Assembly (NCBI GenBank): GCA_002452635.1 | Contig: DKEU01000090.1 | Span: 1-8,443 of the forward strand | Source: Desulfovibrionaceae bacterium UBA6814 | GTDB taxonomy: Bacteria > Desulfobacterota > Desulfovibrionia > Desulfovibrionales > Desulfovibrionaceae | Direction of reading: 5' to 3' | Length of the DNA: 8,443 nt | Shown here: piece by piece, positions 1 to 6,679 of the stretch | Layout of the letters: each line of letters opens with the position of its first letter | How positions within the stretch are numbered: position 1 is the first letter of the stretch | Translations under genes and position numbers: made by a program | Notes under the pieces: model-generated | Database searches by the model: none | The model's input: the letters and a program-made list of their open reading frames with translations, nothing else | Told to the model about the DNA's origin: nothing

Positions 1-1538
1 TCGACGCCGCGGGCGAGCGGCACCAGGTCCCGGCCCGGGACCCGGACGGCCGGCTCCTGACCGCGGCCCAGGCCGCCTACCTGTCCGGCCTGTTCCCGGC
101 CCCGGCCCTGTGCTCGGGACTGGGCCGCTGCGGCCGCTGCCGGGTGCGCTTCATCGCGGCCCCGCCTGCGCCCGGGCCCGAGGACACGGCCTTGCTGCCG
201 GCCGAGGAGCTGGCCTCGGGCTGGCGGCTGGGCTGCCGCCATCTCGCCGAGTCCGGCGCGTGCATGGAGATTCCCGCTGCCCCGCGCGGCCCTCTGGCTG
301 TTGCGCCGCAGGCTGGTGGCGACGTGGTTCTTGCCGTGGACCTGGGCACCACCAGCCTGCAATGGACCGCCCTGGACCGGGATGGCAATGCCGTGGCCCG
401 GGGCGGGGAGCTGAACCCGCAGCTCGGGGCCGGGGCCGAGGTCATGTCCCGCCTGGCCCACGCCGCTGCGCCCGGCGGCGCGGCGCAACTCCGCTCCCTG
501 GTGCTGGACGCCCTGCGCCGGGCCTGCGCCGGCGCGCCCGGCCGGGTCCGGACCCTGGCCGTGGCCGGCAACCCGGCCATGACCCTGCTGCTCCTGGGCC
601 GGCCCGTCGCGGGCCTGGCCGCAGCTCCCTATCGCCTGGACTACCGGGGCGGCGCCATGGAAACTTTGGCGCCCGACCTTCCGGAGGCGTACATCCTGCC
701 CCAGCTCGCGCCCTTTGTGGGCGGCGACGTGGCGGCGGGCTTGGCCGCGCTCTGCCTGGGCCGCGACGCGCCCACGCCGCCCTGGGTGCTGGCCGACCTG
801 GGCACCAACGGCGAGTTCGCCCTGGTGCTGGAGGATCGGGTGCTCCTGGCCAGCGTGCCCCTGGGCCCGGCCCTGGAGGGCGTGGGCATGCGCTTCGGCC
901 GCCTGGCCGAGCCCGGCGCGGCGGCCGCCTTCCTGCTCACCCCCGCGGGCCTGGCCCCGGTGCGCCTGCCCGGCGGGCCGGACGTGGCGGGCATCACCGG
1001 CACCGGCTACCTCTCGCTCCTGGCCCGGCTGCGCTCCCTGGAGGTGCTGGACCAGGCCGGCCGCTTCGTCCCGGGCCAGAGCCCCCTGGCCCGCAAGGTG
1101 GCCGCCGGCCTGGGCGAGGCGGCCGGCGAGCCCTGCCTGCGCCTGCCCGGCGGCATGCACCTGCCGGCCCGGGACGTGGAGGAACTGCTCAAGGTCAAGG
1201 CCGCCTTCGACCTGGCCCTGTCGCGGCTCCTAGCCGAGGCCGGCCTGGCGGCCCGGGACCTGTCCGCGGTCTGCCTGGCCGGGGCCCTGGGCCGGCACGC
1301 CGCGCCGCGGGACCTGGAGGCCCTGGGCTTCCTGCCCCCGGGCCTGGGGGACACGGTGCGGGCCGTGGGCAATTCCTCCCTGGCCGGCGCGGCCCTGGTC
1401 CTGGCCGATCCGGCGGCCCGGGCCTGGGTGGAGGCCCTGCCCGGCCGCTGCCGGGTCCTGGACCTGGCGGCCGATCCCGGGTTCCAGGCCGCCTACCTGG
1501 CGCGCATGCGCTTCGTCCACGGAGCACCCTCGGCATGA
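1..1538 (+). CDS. RACo-like [2Fe-2S] ferredoxin/ASKHA-domain protein (DUF4445 family), 5' end outside window
   Basis: Open from the left edge (first complete codon at base 3) to TGA at 1536-1538, giving 511 visible residues with the true start missing. Visible residues 37-78 hold a plant-type [2Fe-2S] pattern, Cys37-x5-Cys43-x2-Cys46 and a distant Cys78. After a short link comes an ASKHA ATPase fold: VDLGTT at 112-117, ELNPQ at 136-140, FVGGD at 238-242, DLGTNGE at 265-271, GPALEG at 288-293, GTGY at 333-336 and VGNSSLAGA at 455-463. This is the layout of RACo, which uses ATP to drive one-electron reduction of Co(II) corrinoid proteins, so a low-potential reductive activator is the best guess. 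The substrate cannot be read from sequence. Only about 30 residues separate Cys78 from the ATPase start, so the separate RACo linker domain appears to be missing. The stop overlaps the lipB start as ATGA, indicating translational coupling. Family is well supported; function is inferred. Confidence 0.85.
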   Translation, partial: DAAGERHQVPARDPDGRLLTAAQAAYLSGLFPAPALCSGLGRCGRCRVRFIAAPPAPGPEDTALLPAEELASGWRLGCRHLAESGACMEIPAAPRGPLAVAPQAGGDVVLAVDLGTTSLQWTALDRDGNAVARGGELNPQLGAGAEVMSRLAHAAAPGGAAQLRSLVLDALRRACAGAPGRVRTLAVAGNPAMTLLLLGRPVAGLAAAPYRLDYRGGAMETLAPDLPEAYILPQLAPFVGGDVAAGLAALCLGRDAPTPPWVLADLGTNGEFALVLEDRVLLASVPLGPALEGVGMRFGRLAEPGAAAAFLLTPAGLAPVRLPGGPDVAGITGTGYLSLLARLRSLEVLDQAGRFVPGQSPLARKVAAGLGEAAGEPCLRLPGGMHLPARDVEELLKVKAAFDLALSRLLAEAGLAARDLSAVCLAGALGRHAAPRDLEALGFLPPGLGDTVRAVGNSSLAGAALVLADPAARAWVEALPGRCRVLDLAADPGFQAAYLARMRFVHGAPSA

Positions 1539-2176
1539 TCGTGCGCGACCTGGGGCTCATCCCCTTCAAGCAGGCCGAGGCCCTGCAACTGGAGGCCGTG
1601 GAGCAGGTCTTGGCCGGGGGCGAGGAGACCCTGTTCCTGCTGGAGCACCCGCCGGTGGTGACCCTGGGCCGCCAGGGCGGGCTGGAGAACCTGCACGCAC
1701 CCCCGGAGTTCCTGGCCAGCCAGGGCGTGGAGCTGCACCACATCAGCCGGGGCGGCAACATCACCTGCCATTTTCCGGGCCAGCTGGTAGCCTATCCGGT
1801 GTTCCGCATCGAGAAGCGGCCCGGCGGGGTGCGGCAGTTCTTTTTCGACGTGGAGGAGGCGGTGATCCGCACCGTGGCCCGCTTCGGCGTGGCCGCCGCC
1901 CGCTGGGAGGGCCGGCCCGGGGTCTGGGTGGGCCAGGGCAAGATCTGCTCCATCGGGGTTGCGGTCCGGCGCTGGGTCACGTACCACGGCTTGGCCCTGA
2001 ACGTGGGCCGCGACCTGTCCCTGTTCGACCGCATCACCCTGTGCGGCTTGCCCGACGCCCGGCCCACCTCCATCCTCCTGGAGCTGGACAAGACGCCCGG
2101 CGCGGCCGAGCCGACCATGGAACATGTGAAAGATGCCCTGCGAGAAGCCGTCACCGAGATCTTCGCGCCTGCCTGA
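1535..2176 (+). CDS. lipB: Lipoyl(octanoyl) transferase LipB
   Basis: This 213-residue cytoplasmic enzyme moves octanoate from octanoyl-ACP to the target lysine of lipoyl domains (GcvH, 2-oxoacid dehydrogenase E2), the first step of de novo lipoate assembly. The family signature SRGGNITCHFPGQLVAYPV spans residues 71-89. The catalytic lysine is Lys136 in GQGKICSIG and the catalytic cysteine is Cys170 in TLCGLPDA, almost the same numbers as in E. coli LipB (Lys135, Cys169). HGLALNV at 151-157 is also conserved. The ATG at 1535 overlaps the upstream stop (ATGA) and lies 10 bases after GGAG (1521-1524). The same frame stays open far upstream, but that extension is a shadow of the ASKHA gene. Length is normal and no key residue is missing. 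Confidence 0.96.
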   Translation: MIVRDLGLIPFKQAEALQLEAVEQVLAGGEETLFLLEHPPVVTLGRQGGLENLHAPPEFLASQGVELHHISRGGNITCHFPGQLVAYPVFRIEKRPGGVRQFFFDVEEAVIRTVARFGVAAARWEGRPGVWVGQGKICSIGVAVRRWVTYHGLALNVGRDLSLFDRITLCGLPDARPTSILLELDKTPGAAEPTMEHVKDALREAVTEIFAPA

Positions 2177-2996
2177 GTGGCTGCGCATCACGCTGCCCCA
2201 GGACCGGACCTTTGCCCGCACCCGCGACCTGGTGGCGGACCTGGGCCTGAACACCGTGTGCCAGGGCGCGCGCTGCCCCAACATCTGCGAGTGCTTCGCC
2301 CGCTCCACCGCCACCTTCCTCATCCTGGGCCGCTCCTGCACCCGGGGCTGCGCCTTCTGCAACATCGGCCTGGGCAGGCCCGAGCCCCTGGACCCGGGCG
2401 AGCCCGGCCGGGTGGCCGAGGCCGCGCGCCGGCTGGGGCTCAAGCACGCGGTGGTCACCTCCGTGACCCGCGACGACCTGCCCGACGGCGGGGCCGCGCA
2501 CTTCGCCGCCACCATCCGCGCCCTGCGCGAGGTAGTGCCGGGAGCCACGGTGGAGGTGCTCATCCCGGACTTCCAAGGCGACGCGGCGGCCCTGCGCCTG
2601 GTGCTGGACGCCAAGCCCGACGTGCTCAACCACAACGTGGAGACCGTGCCCGGGCTGTATCCGCGCATCCGGCCCCAGGCCGACTACGTCCAGAGCCTCG
2701 TTCTCCTGGAGCGCGCCGCCCGGGCCGGCCTGCCCGCCAAGAGCGGGCTCATGGTGGGGTTCGGGGAGAGCATGGAAGAGGTGCACCAGGTCATCCGCGA
2801 CCTGCACTACCGGGGTGTGACCATGGTCACCATCGGCCAGTATTTGCGCCCTTCCAAGGCCCATCCGGAACCCGAGCGCTACGTCCACCCCGACGAGTTC
2901 GCCGCCCTGGCCGACTACGGCCGCTCCCTGGGCGTGCCCCACATGTTCTGCGCCCCGCTGGTGCGCAGCTCGTACCACGCCGGGGAGTTCGTGTAG
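2133..2996 (+). CDS. lipA: Lipoyl synthase LipA (radical SAM)
   Basis: This 287-residue enzyme inserts two sulfur atoms at C6 and C8 of protein-bound octanoyl groups to form lipoyl cofactor, completing the pathway started by LipB. It carries both expected clusters: the auxiliary [4Fe-4S] cysteines Cys43-x4-Cys48-x5-Cys54, and the radical-SAM motif Cys69-x3-Cys73-x2-Cys76. The C-terminal RSSY at 278-281 supplies the serine that ligates the auxiliary (sacrificial) cluster. VTSVTRDDLPDGGA at 108-121 and IGQYLRPS at 234-241 are also typical. An in-frame stop at 2127-2129 sits two codons before the ATG at 2133, so that ATG is the earliest possible start; it overlaps the lipB 3' end by 44 bases. 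GGAA at 2119-2122 is a weak ribosome site. The stop TAG is followed by the palindrome-rich junction. Confidence 0.96.
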   Translation: MPCEKPSPRSSRLPEWLRITLPQDRTFARTRDLVADLGLNTVCQGARCPNICECFARSTATFLILGRSCTRGCAFCNIGLGRPEPLDPGEPGRVAEAARRLGLKHAVVTSVTRDDLPDGGAAHFAATIRALREVVPGATVEVLIPDFQGDAAALRLVLDAKPDVLNHNVETVPGLYPRIRPQADYVQSLVLLERAARAGLPAKSGLMVGFGESMEEVHQVIRDLHYRGVTMVTIGQYLRPSKAHPEPERYVHPDEFAALADYGRSLGVPHMFCAPLVRSSYHAGEFV

Positions 2997-3026
2997 ACTC
3001 CCCCTTTCACCCTCAACGACCGCCAT

Positions 3027-3051
3027 AAAGAGGGCGCTTCACGAAGCGCCC
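3027..3051 (-). terminator. Possible terminator for the recJ operon
   Basis: Read on the minus strand, the left hairpin (3051-3032) is followed by TCTTT (3031-3027), mirroring the plus-strand arrangement at 3169-3193. A recJ transcript would end here, before entering lipA antisense. The short U-tract makes this tentative. Confidence 0.35.
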
Positions 3052-3061
3052 CTACACAAGA
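3027..3061. repeat. Left palindromic unit, inverted partner of 3159-3193
   Basis: The core at 3032-3051 is a palindrome: GGGCGCTTC (3032-3040), a two-base centre, and GAAGCGCCC (3043-3051). The 34-base block 3027-3060 is the reverse complement of 3160-3193 with 32 of 34 bases identical, and one further base pairs at 3061/3159. The CGCTTCGTGAAGCG-type core with a flanking GTAGGGG (on the minus strand) resembles REP-type extragenic palindromes mobilised by RAYT transposases. That resemblance is from memory. No transposase is present here. Confidence 0.8.
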
Positions 3062-3080
3062 GGGTTGCGTTGGCGCGTCG

Positions 3081-3122
3081 GGCCGGCTTTCTCTTGTGGC
3101 TCGGGCGCAGCGGAAGCGCCCC
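3081..3122. repeat. Degenerate middle palindromic unit, direct repeat of 3150-3188
   Basis: GGGCGC (3103-3108) and GCGCCC (3116-3121) form an imperfect hairpin. The flank also matches the right-hand unit in the same direction: GGCCGG at 3081-3086 corresponds to 3150-3155, followed by similar TTTCT-CTTGT and TTTCT-TTTGT stretches. It therefore looks like an eroded third copy of the same element rather than a chance hairpin. Alignment is by eye and needs a few gapped bases. Confidence 0.55.
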
Positions 3123-3158
3123 TGCCGAAGAAAACAGCACTGTTGGGCTGGCCGGATT

Positions 3159-3193
3159 TCTTTTGTAGGGGCGCTTCGCGAAGCGCCCTCTTT
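3159..3193. repeat. Right palindromic unit, abutting the recJ stop codon
   Basis: Bases 3169-3188 form a perfect 20-base palindrome with core GCGCTTCGCGAAGCGC at 3171-3186. The unit is the inverted partner of the left block, with 99 bases between the 34-base arms. Its last base is part of the recJ stop codon (TGA, 3195-3193 on the minus strand), so the repeat runs right up to the gene. The arms could also pair with each other in a single transcript of the junction. Confidence 0.82.
3169..3193 (+). terminator. Possible terminator for the lipA transcript
   Basis: A strong GC hairpin (3169-3188) is followed on the plus strand by TCTTT (3189-3193). This fits a weak intrinsic terminator that would stop the lipB-lipA message just before it enters recJ antisense. 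The U-tract is short and the stem is a repeat element, so the terminator role is inferred. Confidence 0.35.
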
Positions 3194-4923
3194 CAGGAAG
3201 AGATTCCCGCGTTCCCCTCTCCTGGCTCCCGCCAGTCCTTCACGTCCAGTTCGATGGTGGGGATGCCGCTGTAGCGGTCGATGCGGGGGCGGAAGGCCAC
3301 CTGGATGGTCTTTCCGGCCAGGGAGCGGGGCAGGGACTCGGCCTGGCGCCAGGCCTTGGCCGTGAGGGTGATGCGGCTGGTTTCATCCAGTAAAGACAGG
3401 CGCACGTGGCCCTTGCCGAAGACCTTGTGGCCGCTGACCTTGACCGGCGGCGAGAAGAAGGTGGGCTCCGGATTGCCCGGGCCGAAGGGCTGCATGAGCT
3501 CCAGCTCCTTGAGCAGGTCGAACCCGACCTCGGAGAAGGGCAATTCGCCGTCCAGGCGCAGGGTGGGGGTCAGCGGCTCGGGGCCGATCTGCTCCATCAC
3601 CGCGGCGCAGAAGGCCGCTTCCAGGGCCTCAAGGTTTTCGGGTGCGATGGAGAGGCCGGCGGCCTGGCGGTGCCCGCCGAATCCGGCCAGGATCGAAGCG
3701 CAGGCCGTGAGCGCGCCGTGCAGGTCCACCTCCTCGGTGCTGCGGCCCGAGCCCTTGAGCCGCTCCCCGTCCCGGGTCAGGATGAGCGTGGGCCGGTAGT
3801 GCGCCTCCACCACCCGCGAGGCCACGATGCCGATGACCCCGGCGTGCCAGTGCGGGGCGAAGAGCACCAGGCCGGGCCTGTCCAGCTTGGCCTTGGCCTG
3901 CTCCAGGGCCTCGTTCAGGATGGTCTCCTCGGTGCGCTGGCGCTGGCCGTTCAGTTCGTCCAGCCGCTTGGCCAGGGGCGCGGCCGCGGCGTGGTCCGGG
4001 GCCAGCATGAGGTCCAGGGCGTCGCGGGCCGAGCCCAGCCGCCCGGCCGCATTGATGCGCGGGGCCAGGCTGAAGCCCACCTGGCCCGCACCCAGGGCGG
4101 CGGTGGGCGAGAACCCGCTCGCCTCCTTGAGCGCGGCCAGGCCGGGTCGCCTTGCCTCGGCCACCTTGAGCAGCCCGTTCTTGACCAGGATGCGGTTCTG
4201 GCCCGTGAGCTTCACCACGTCGGCGATGGAGCCCACGGCCACCAGGTCCAGCACCTCGCGCATGTCCACTGGGCCTGGGCCCGGCCCGGGCAGCAGCTTG
4301 TTCACCGCGGCCAGGAGCAGGAAGGCCGTGCCCACCCCGGCCAGGTCCGCGCAGGGGCAGTCGCACAGCCGGGGGTCCAGCACCGCGTCCGCGGGCGGCA
4401 GCTCGGCCCCGGGCAGGTGGTGGTCGCACACCACCACCGTGAGGCCCAGCTCCTTGGCCCGGCGCACCTCGGCCACGTCGCTGATGCCGCAATCCACCGT
4501 GAGCAGGAGCCCCACGCCCTCGGCGGCCAGGGTCTCGATGCCCGCCGCGTTCAGGCCGTAGCCCTCGCTGGTGCGGTCCGGCAGATAGGTGCGCACCGCC
4601 AAACCCCGGCCGGCCAGTACCTGGTGCACCAGGGCGGTGGAGGTCACCCCGTCCACGTCGTAGTCGCCCCACACCGCGAGCTGCTTGCCCGCGGCCAGGC
4701 CGTCGGCCAGGACCCGGGCCGCGGCGTCCAGGCCGGGCCAGTCCTCCAGGGGGGCGAGGTGGCGGAGCAGGGGGGAGAGATACACGTCCATGGCCGCCAG
4801 GCTGTCCAGGCCGCGGTCCCAGAGCAGGCCGCACAGGCGCTCGGAGATGCCCAGCTTGTCGGCCCAATCGGCCGCGGCCGGATTGGCCGGCCGGTCGTTG
4901 CGTTTCACCCAGGTGCGCGGCAC
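3193..4923 (-). CDS. recJ: Single-stranded-DNA-specific 5'-3' exonuclease RecJ
   Basis: RecJ degrades single-stranded DNA 5' to 3' in RecF-pathway recombination, mismatch repair and base excision repair. With the GTG start at 4923 it is 576 residues, close to E. coli RecJ (577). The DHH phosphoesterase motifs are intact: VWGDYDVDG (84-92), LTVDCGIS (141-148), VVVCDHH (163-169) and the GVGTAF region (196-201). APRINAAGRLGSA (287-299) is a RecJ signature, and the DHHA1 motif GFGGHRQAAG lies at 414-423. An OB-fold-like C-terminal region follows. The frame stays open upstream to 5076, but that extension lies inside the HDOD gene, has out-of-frame composition (repeated W, P, R) and does not look like RecJ. 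GTG 4923 starts one base after the HDOD stop, so translation is probably coupled. No clear Shine-Dalgarno is seen. The next in-frame GTG, five codons on, is an alternative. Last gene of the operon. Confidence 0.95.
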   Translation of the reverse strand: MPRTWVKRNDRPANPAAADWADKLGISERLCGLLWDRGLDSLAAMDVYLSPLLRHLAPLEDWPGLDAAARVLADGLAAGKQLAVWGDYDVDGVTSTALVHQVLAGRGLAVRTYLPDRTSEGYGLNAAGIETLAAEGVGLLLTVDCGISDVAEVRRAKELGLTVVVCDHHLPGAELPPADAVLDPRLCDCPCADLAGVGTAFLLLAAVNKLLPGPGPGPVDMREVLDLVAVGSIADVVKLTGQNRILVKNGLLKVAEARRPGLAALKEASGFSPTAALGAGQVGFSLAPRINAAGRLGSARDALDLMLAPDHAAAAPLAKRLDELNGQRQRTEETILNEALEQAKAKLDRPGLVLFAPHWHAGVIGIVASRVVEAHYRPTLILTRDGERLKGSGRSTEEVDLHGALTACASILAGFGGHRQAAGLSIAPENLEALEAAFCAAVMEQIGPEPLTPTLRLDGELPFSEVGFDLLKELELMQPFGPGNPEPTFFSPPVKVSGHKVFGKGHVRLSLLDETSRITLTAKAWRQAESLPRSLAGKTIQVAFRPRIDRYSGIPTIELDVKDWREPGEGNAGISS

Positions 4924-4924
4924 G

Positions 4925-5782
4925 TCACACCGCCAGGCGGCGCAGGAGCTGGTCCAGGCCCGGGGCGGCCACCGCGGCGGCCATCTCGCCGGTGATCTCT
5001 TCCGGGTCCAGGCCGAGCTTGTCCAGGCCGGCGGCCAGGTCCAGCCCGGTGGGGGCTCCGGTCGTGTCCACGGCATGGGCCAGGGTGTCGGCCAGGGCCA
5101 GGACCTCGGCCTCGGCCTTGGATTCCAGGGCCAGACCCGGGGCGTGGTGCCAGCTCACCGGATCGGTGATGGCCAGGGGCAGGTTCCAGGAGGACAGGGT
5201 CATGGCCCCCACGATGGCGTGGTCGATGCCCCAGTAGGCGTCCTCGGCCTCGTGCCAGGGCAGGACGCCGGTCTGAATGGCGCGGATGGCGTTCCAGTCC
5301 CCGGGCCGGTGCATGGCGGTGAGCAGCTTGCCCAGGTCGTGCAGCATGCCCGCGGTGTACAGGGCGTCGGCGTCCAGGCCCAGGCGGCCGGCCAGGAGCC
5401 GCGCGGCCTGGGCGGTGACCGCCTGGTGCCGCCAGTAGGCCCCCAGGTCCAGGAGCTTGGCCGGCACGTGGTCGCGGGCCATGGCCGCCACCCCCACGGT
5501 GAGCACCAGGGTGCGCACCTCGTTCAGGCCCAGCACGGCCACGGCCCGGCCGGCGGTGGCGACCTCGGCCTGGAGCCCGTAGTACGCGGAGTTGGCCAGG
5601 GCCAGCACCCGGGCGGTGAGCCCCTGGTCCTGGGCCATGGTGTTGCCGATGTCCTCCAGGGAGGAGAGGCTGGCTTCGCCGGTCAGGGCGAAGAGTTCGG
5701 CCAGCAGGCCCGGGGAGAAGGGCAGGCGGTGCGGGAGCCGGGGCAGTTCTTCCAGAAAGGCCTGGCCGCGGGCGTGGGACAT
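4925..5782 (-). CDS. HDOD-domain signalling protein
   Basis: A 285-residue soluble protein with no signal peptide or membrane segment. It is mostly one HDOD domain (about residues 15-215), a relative of the HD phosphohydrolases usually regarded as a non-catalytic signalling module. Family marks are LANSAYYGL at 62-70, the RAVAVLGLNEVR helix at 79-90, YWRHQAVTAQAA at 116-127, AGMLHDLGKLL at 144-154, and SSWNLP followed by WHHAP at 197-215. No receiver, GGDEF or EAL domain is attached. ATG at 5782 shares its A with the TPR gene stop (TGATG), a coupled start; a TTG directly before it is an alternative giving one more residue. Sitting between the TPR gene and recJ, it may regulate or scaffold something in this operon, but no partner can be named from sequence. 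Confidence 0.85.
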   Translation of the reverse strand: MSHARGQAFLEELPRLPHRLPFSPGLLAELFALTGEASLSSLEDIGNTMAQDQGLTARVLALANSAYYGLQAEVATAGRAVAVLGLNEVRTLVLTVGVAAMARDHVPAKLLDLGAYWRHQAVTAQAARLLAGRLGLDADALYTAGMLHDLGKLLTAMHRPGDWNAIRAIQTGVLPWHEAEDAYWGIDHAIVGAMTLSSWNLPLAITDPVSWHHAPGLALESKAEAEVLALADTLAHAVDTTGAPTGLDLAAGLDKLGLDPEEITGEMAAAVAAPGLDQLLRRLAV

Positions 5783-6660
5783 CAAAGGTCCACGTTGATG
5801 GGGCCGGAGGAGGGCTTGCCTTCGTTCTCCCCGTTGTCCCCTTTCTTGGCCCCGGCTGCGGCGGGCGCGCCGGTTCCGCCCGGGACGAGGTTCTTCTTGG
5901 CCAGGTAGTCCAGGAACTTCTTGCCCTCTTCGAAGGCCGGGTTGATGCGCATGGCCTCGTCCAGGTGTTCCTTGACCTTGGCGTAGTTCTGCTTCTCGAA
6001 CCAGGCCCGGGCGATGTTGTAGTGCAGGTTCTCGTCCACCTGGGACAGGCCCAGGGCGCGCTGGTAGTACTCCACGGACTGGTCGAACATCTTGTTCTTG
6101 CGCAGGTTGATGCCGAACTCGTTGAACAGGTGCTTGTGCTCGGTCTCGAACGCCGCCTCGAGCTTGACCAGGCGCTGGAAGATGTCGTTGGCCTTGGAGT
6201 CGTCCCCGCGCTCCAGGTAGGTGAGCCCCAGGCCGAAGTTGGCGCGCACGTTCTCCTCGTCGATGGTCAGCGCGTGGTTGAACTCCAGCTCCGCGCTGAA
6301 CATCTCGCCCTTCTCCCGGTGCTTCTCCCCCTCCACCACGGCCATGTTCATCTCCCGCATCTTGGGATAGACCGTGTTGACGTAGAACTCCGGCTCCGGG
6401 GAGAACTTTTCCAGGAATTCGTCCTTGGAGACCCTGCGCTTGGGGCCCGAGGGCACGTAGTTCACGTTGAGGGGCTGGATATCGATTTCGCCGGTGTCGG
6501 TCTCGTCCACCATCCAGTACGTCTTCTTCACGGTCTTGCGCACCGTGGTGCCGGTGCCGACCTTGGAGATGATCTGGGTGGAGAAGACGCCGTTGATCTT
6601 GTCGTGCTTCTTCTCGCCGTTGGGGGCCCCGGTACCCGTGGGCGTGGTCGTTTCGTCCAT
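5782..6660 (-). CDS. Tetratricopeptide repeat protein with uncharacterised N-terminal domain
   Basis: A 292-residue protein, apparently cytoplasmic: no signal peptide or transmembrane segment. Residues 1-20 are polar and probably disordered. Residues 21-100 form a compact region I cannot assign, including VFSTQIISKVGTGTTVRKTV (25-44) and PLNVNYVPSGPKR (63-75). About four TPR units follow at 103-136, 137-170, 175-208 and 209-242, with typical A/G-x3-Y/F and P positions. The tail (255-292) is low complexity, rich in G, A, K, N and E. ATG at 6660 is chosen because AGGGAG (6672-6667) lies six bases upstream. The longer frame to 6708 would overlap pyrF and lacks such a site. The gap to pyrF is 19 bases, and the stop overlaps the HDOD start. 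Probable adaptor or scaffold; from memory such proteins recur at this place in Desulfovibrio genomes. Confidence 0.85.
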   Translation of the reverse strand: MDETTTPTGTGAPNGEKKHDKINGVFSTQIISKVGTGTTVRKTVKKTYWMVDETDTGEIDIQPLNVNYVPSGPKRRVSKDEFLEKFSPEPEFYVNTVYPKMREMNMAVVEGEKHREKGEMFSAELEFNHALTIDEENVRANFGLGLTYLERGDDSKANDIFQRLVKLEAAFETEHKHLFNEFGINLRKNKMFDQSVEYYQRALGLSQVDENLHYNIARAWFEKQNYAKVKEHLDEAMRINPAFEEGKKFLDYLAKKNLVPGGTGAPAAAGAKKGDNGENEGKPSSGPINVDL

Positions 6661-6679
6661 GCTGCTCTCCCTGTCCGCG

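Larger units (their letters stand above)
2997..3192. other. Convergent intergenic spacer between lipA and recJ
   Basis: The only real non-coding stretch in the window. Three related palindromic units occupy about 110 of its 196 bases. The rest (2997-3026, 3062-3080, 3123-3149) shows nothing recognisable. No tRNA, promoter or coding signal with codon bias was seen. A short plus-strand frame across it (3065-3274) runs through the repeats into antisense recJ and is not credible. Confidence 0.85.

Noticed and set aside
110..1534. Long plus-strand open frame continuous with lipB, suggesting a 688-residue fusion protein.
   Set aside because: The part before 1535 is Gly/Pro/Arg-rich out-of-frame translation of the ASKHA gene. 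Real LipB begins at ATG 1535 with a ribosome site and normal family length.
2151..3026. Minus-strand open frame antisense to lipA, and similar frames antisense to gmk, pyrF and the TPR gene.
   Set aside because: Compositional shadows: no recognisable motifs, no ribosome sites and complete overlap with well-identified genes.
3027..3193. CRISPR-like or tRNA-like interpretation of the repeated hairpins.
   Set aside because: Only three unevenly spaced units in mixed orientation with no equal-length spacers, and no cloverleaf or CCA-type pattern.
3065..3274. Small plus-strand frame of 69 codons across the intergenic palindromes.
   Set aside because: It crosses two repeat units and then antisense recJ, with no ribosome site and no coherent protein pattern.
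3406..4995. A 529-residue plus-strand open frame antisense to recJ.
   Set aside because: Low-complexity G/Q/H/R composition typical of antisense frames in GC-rich DNA. It has no domain signature, while recJ on the other strand has all its motifs.
4924..5076. Upstream extension of recJ giving a 627-residue protein.
   Set aside because: It would overlap the HDOD gene by about 150 bases, and the translation is W/P/R-rich and unlike RecJ. GTG 4923 gives the standard length.
4925..5782. HDOD protein as an active HD phosphodiesterase because it keeps an LHDLGK motif.
   Set aside because: This motif is common in the HDOD family, and the full set of HD-GYP or HD metal-binding residues is not apparent, so catalysis cannot be claimed.
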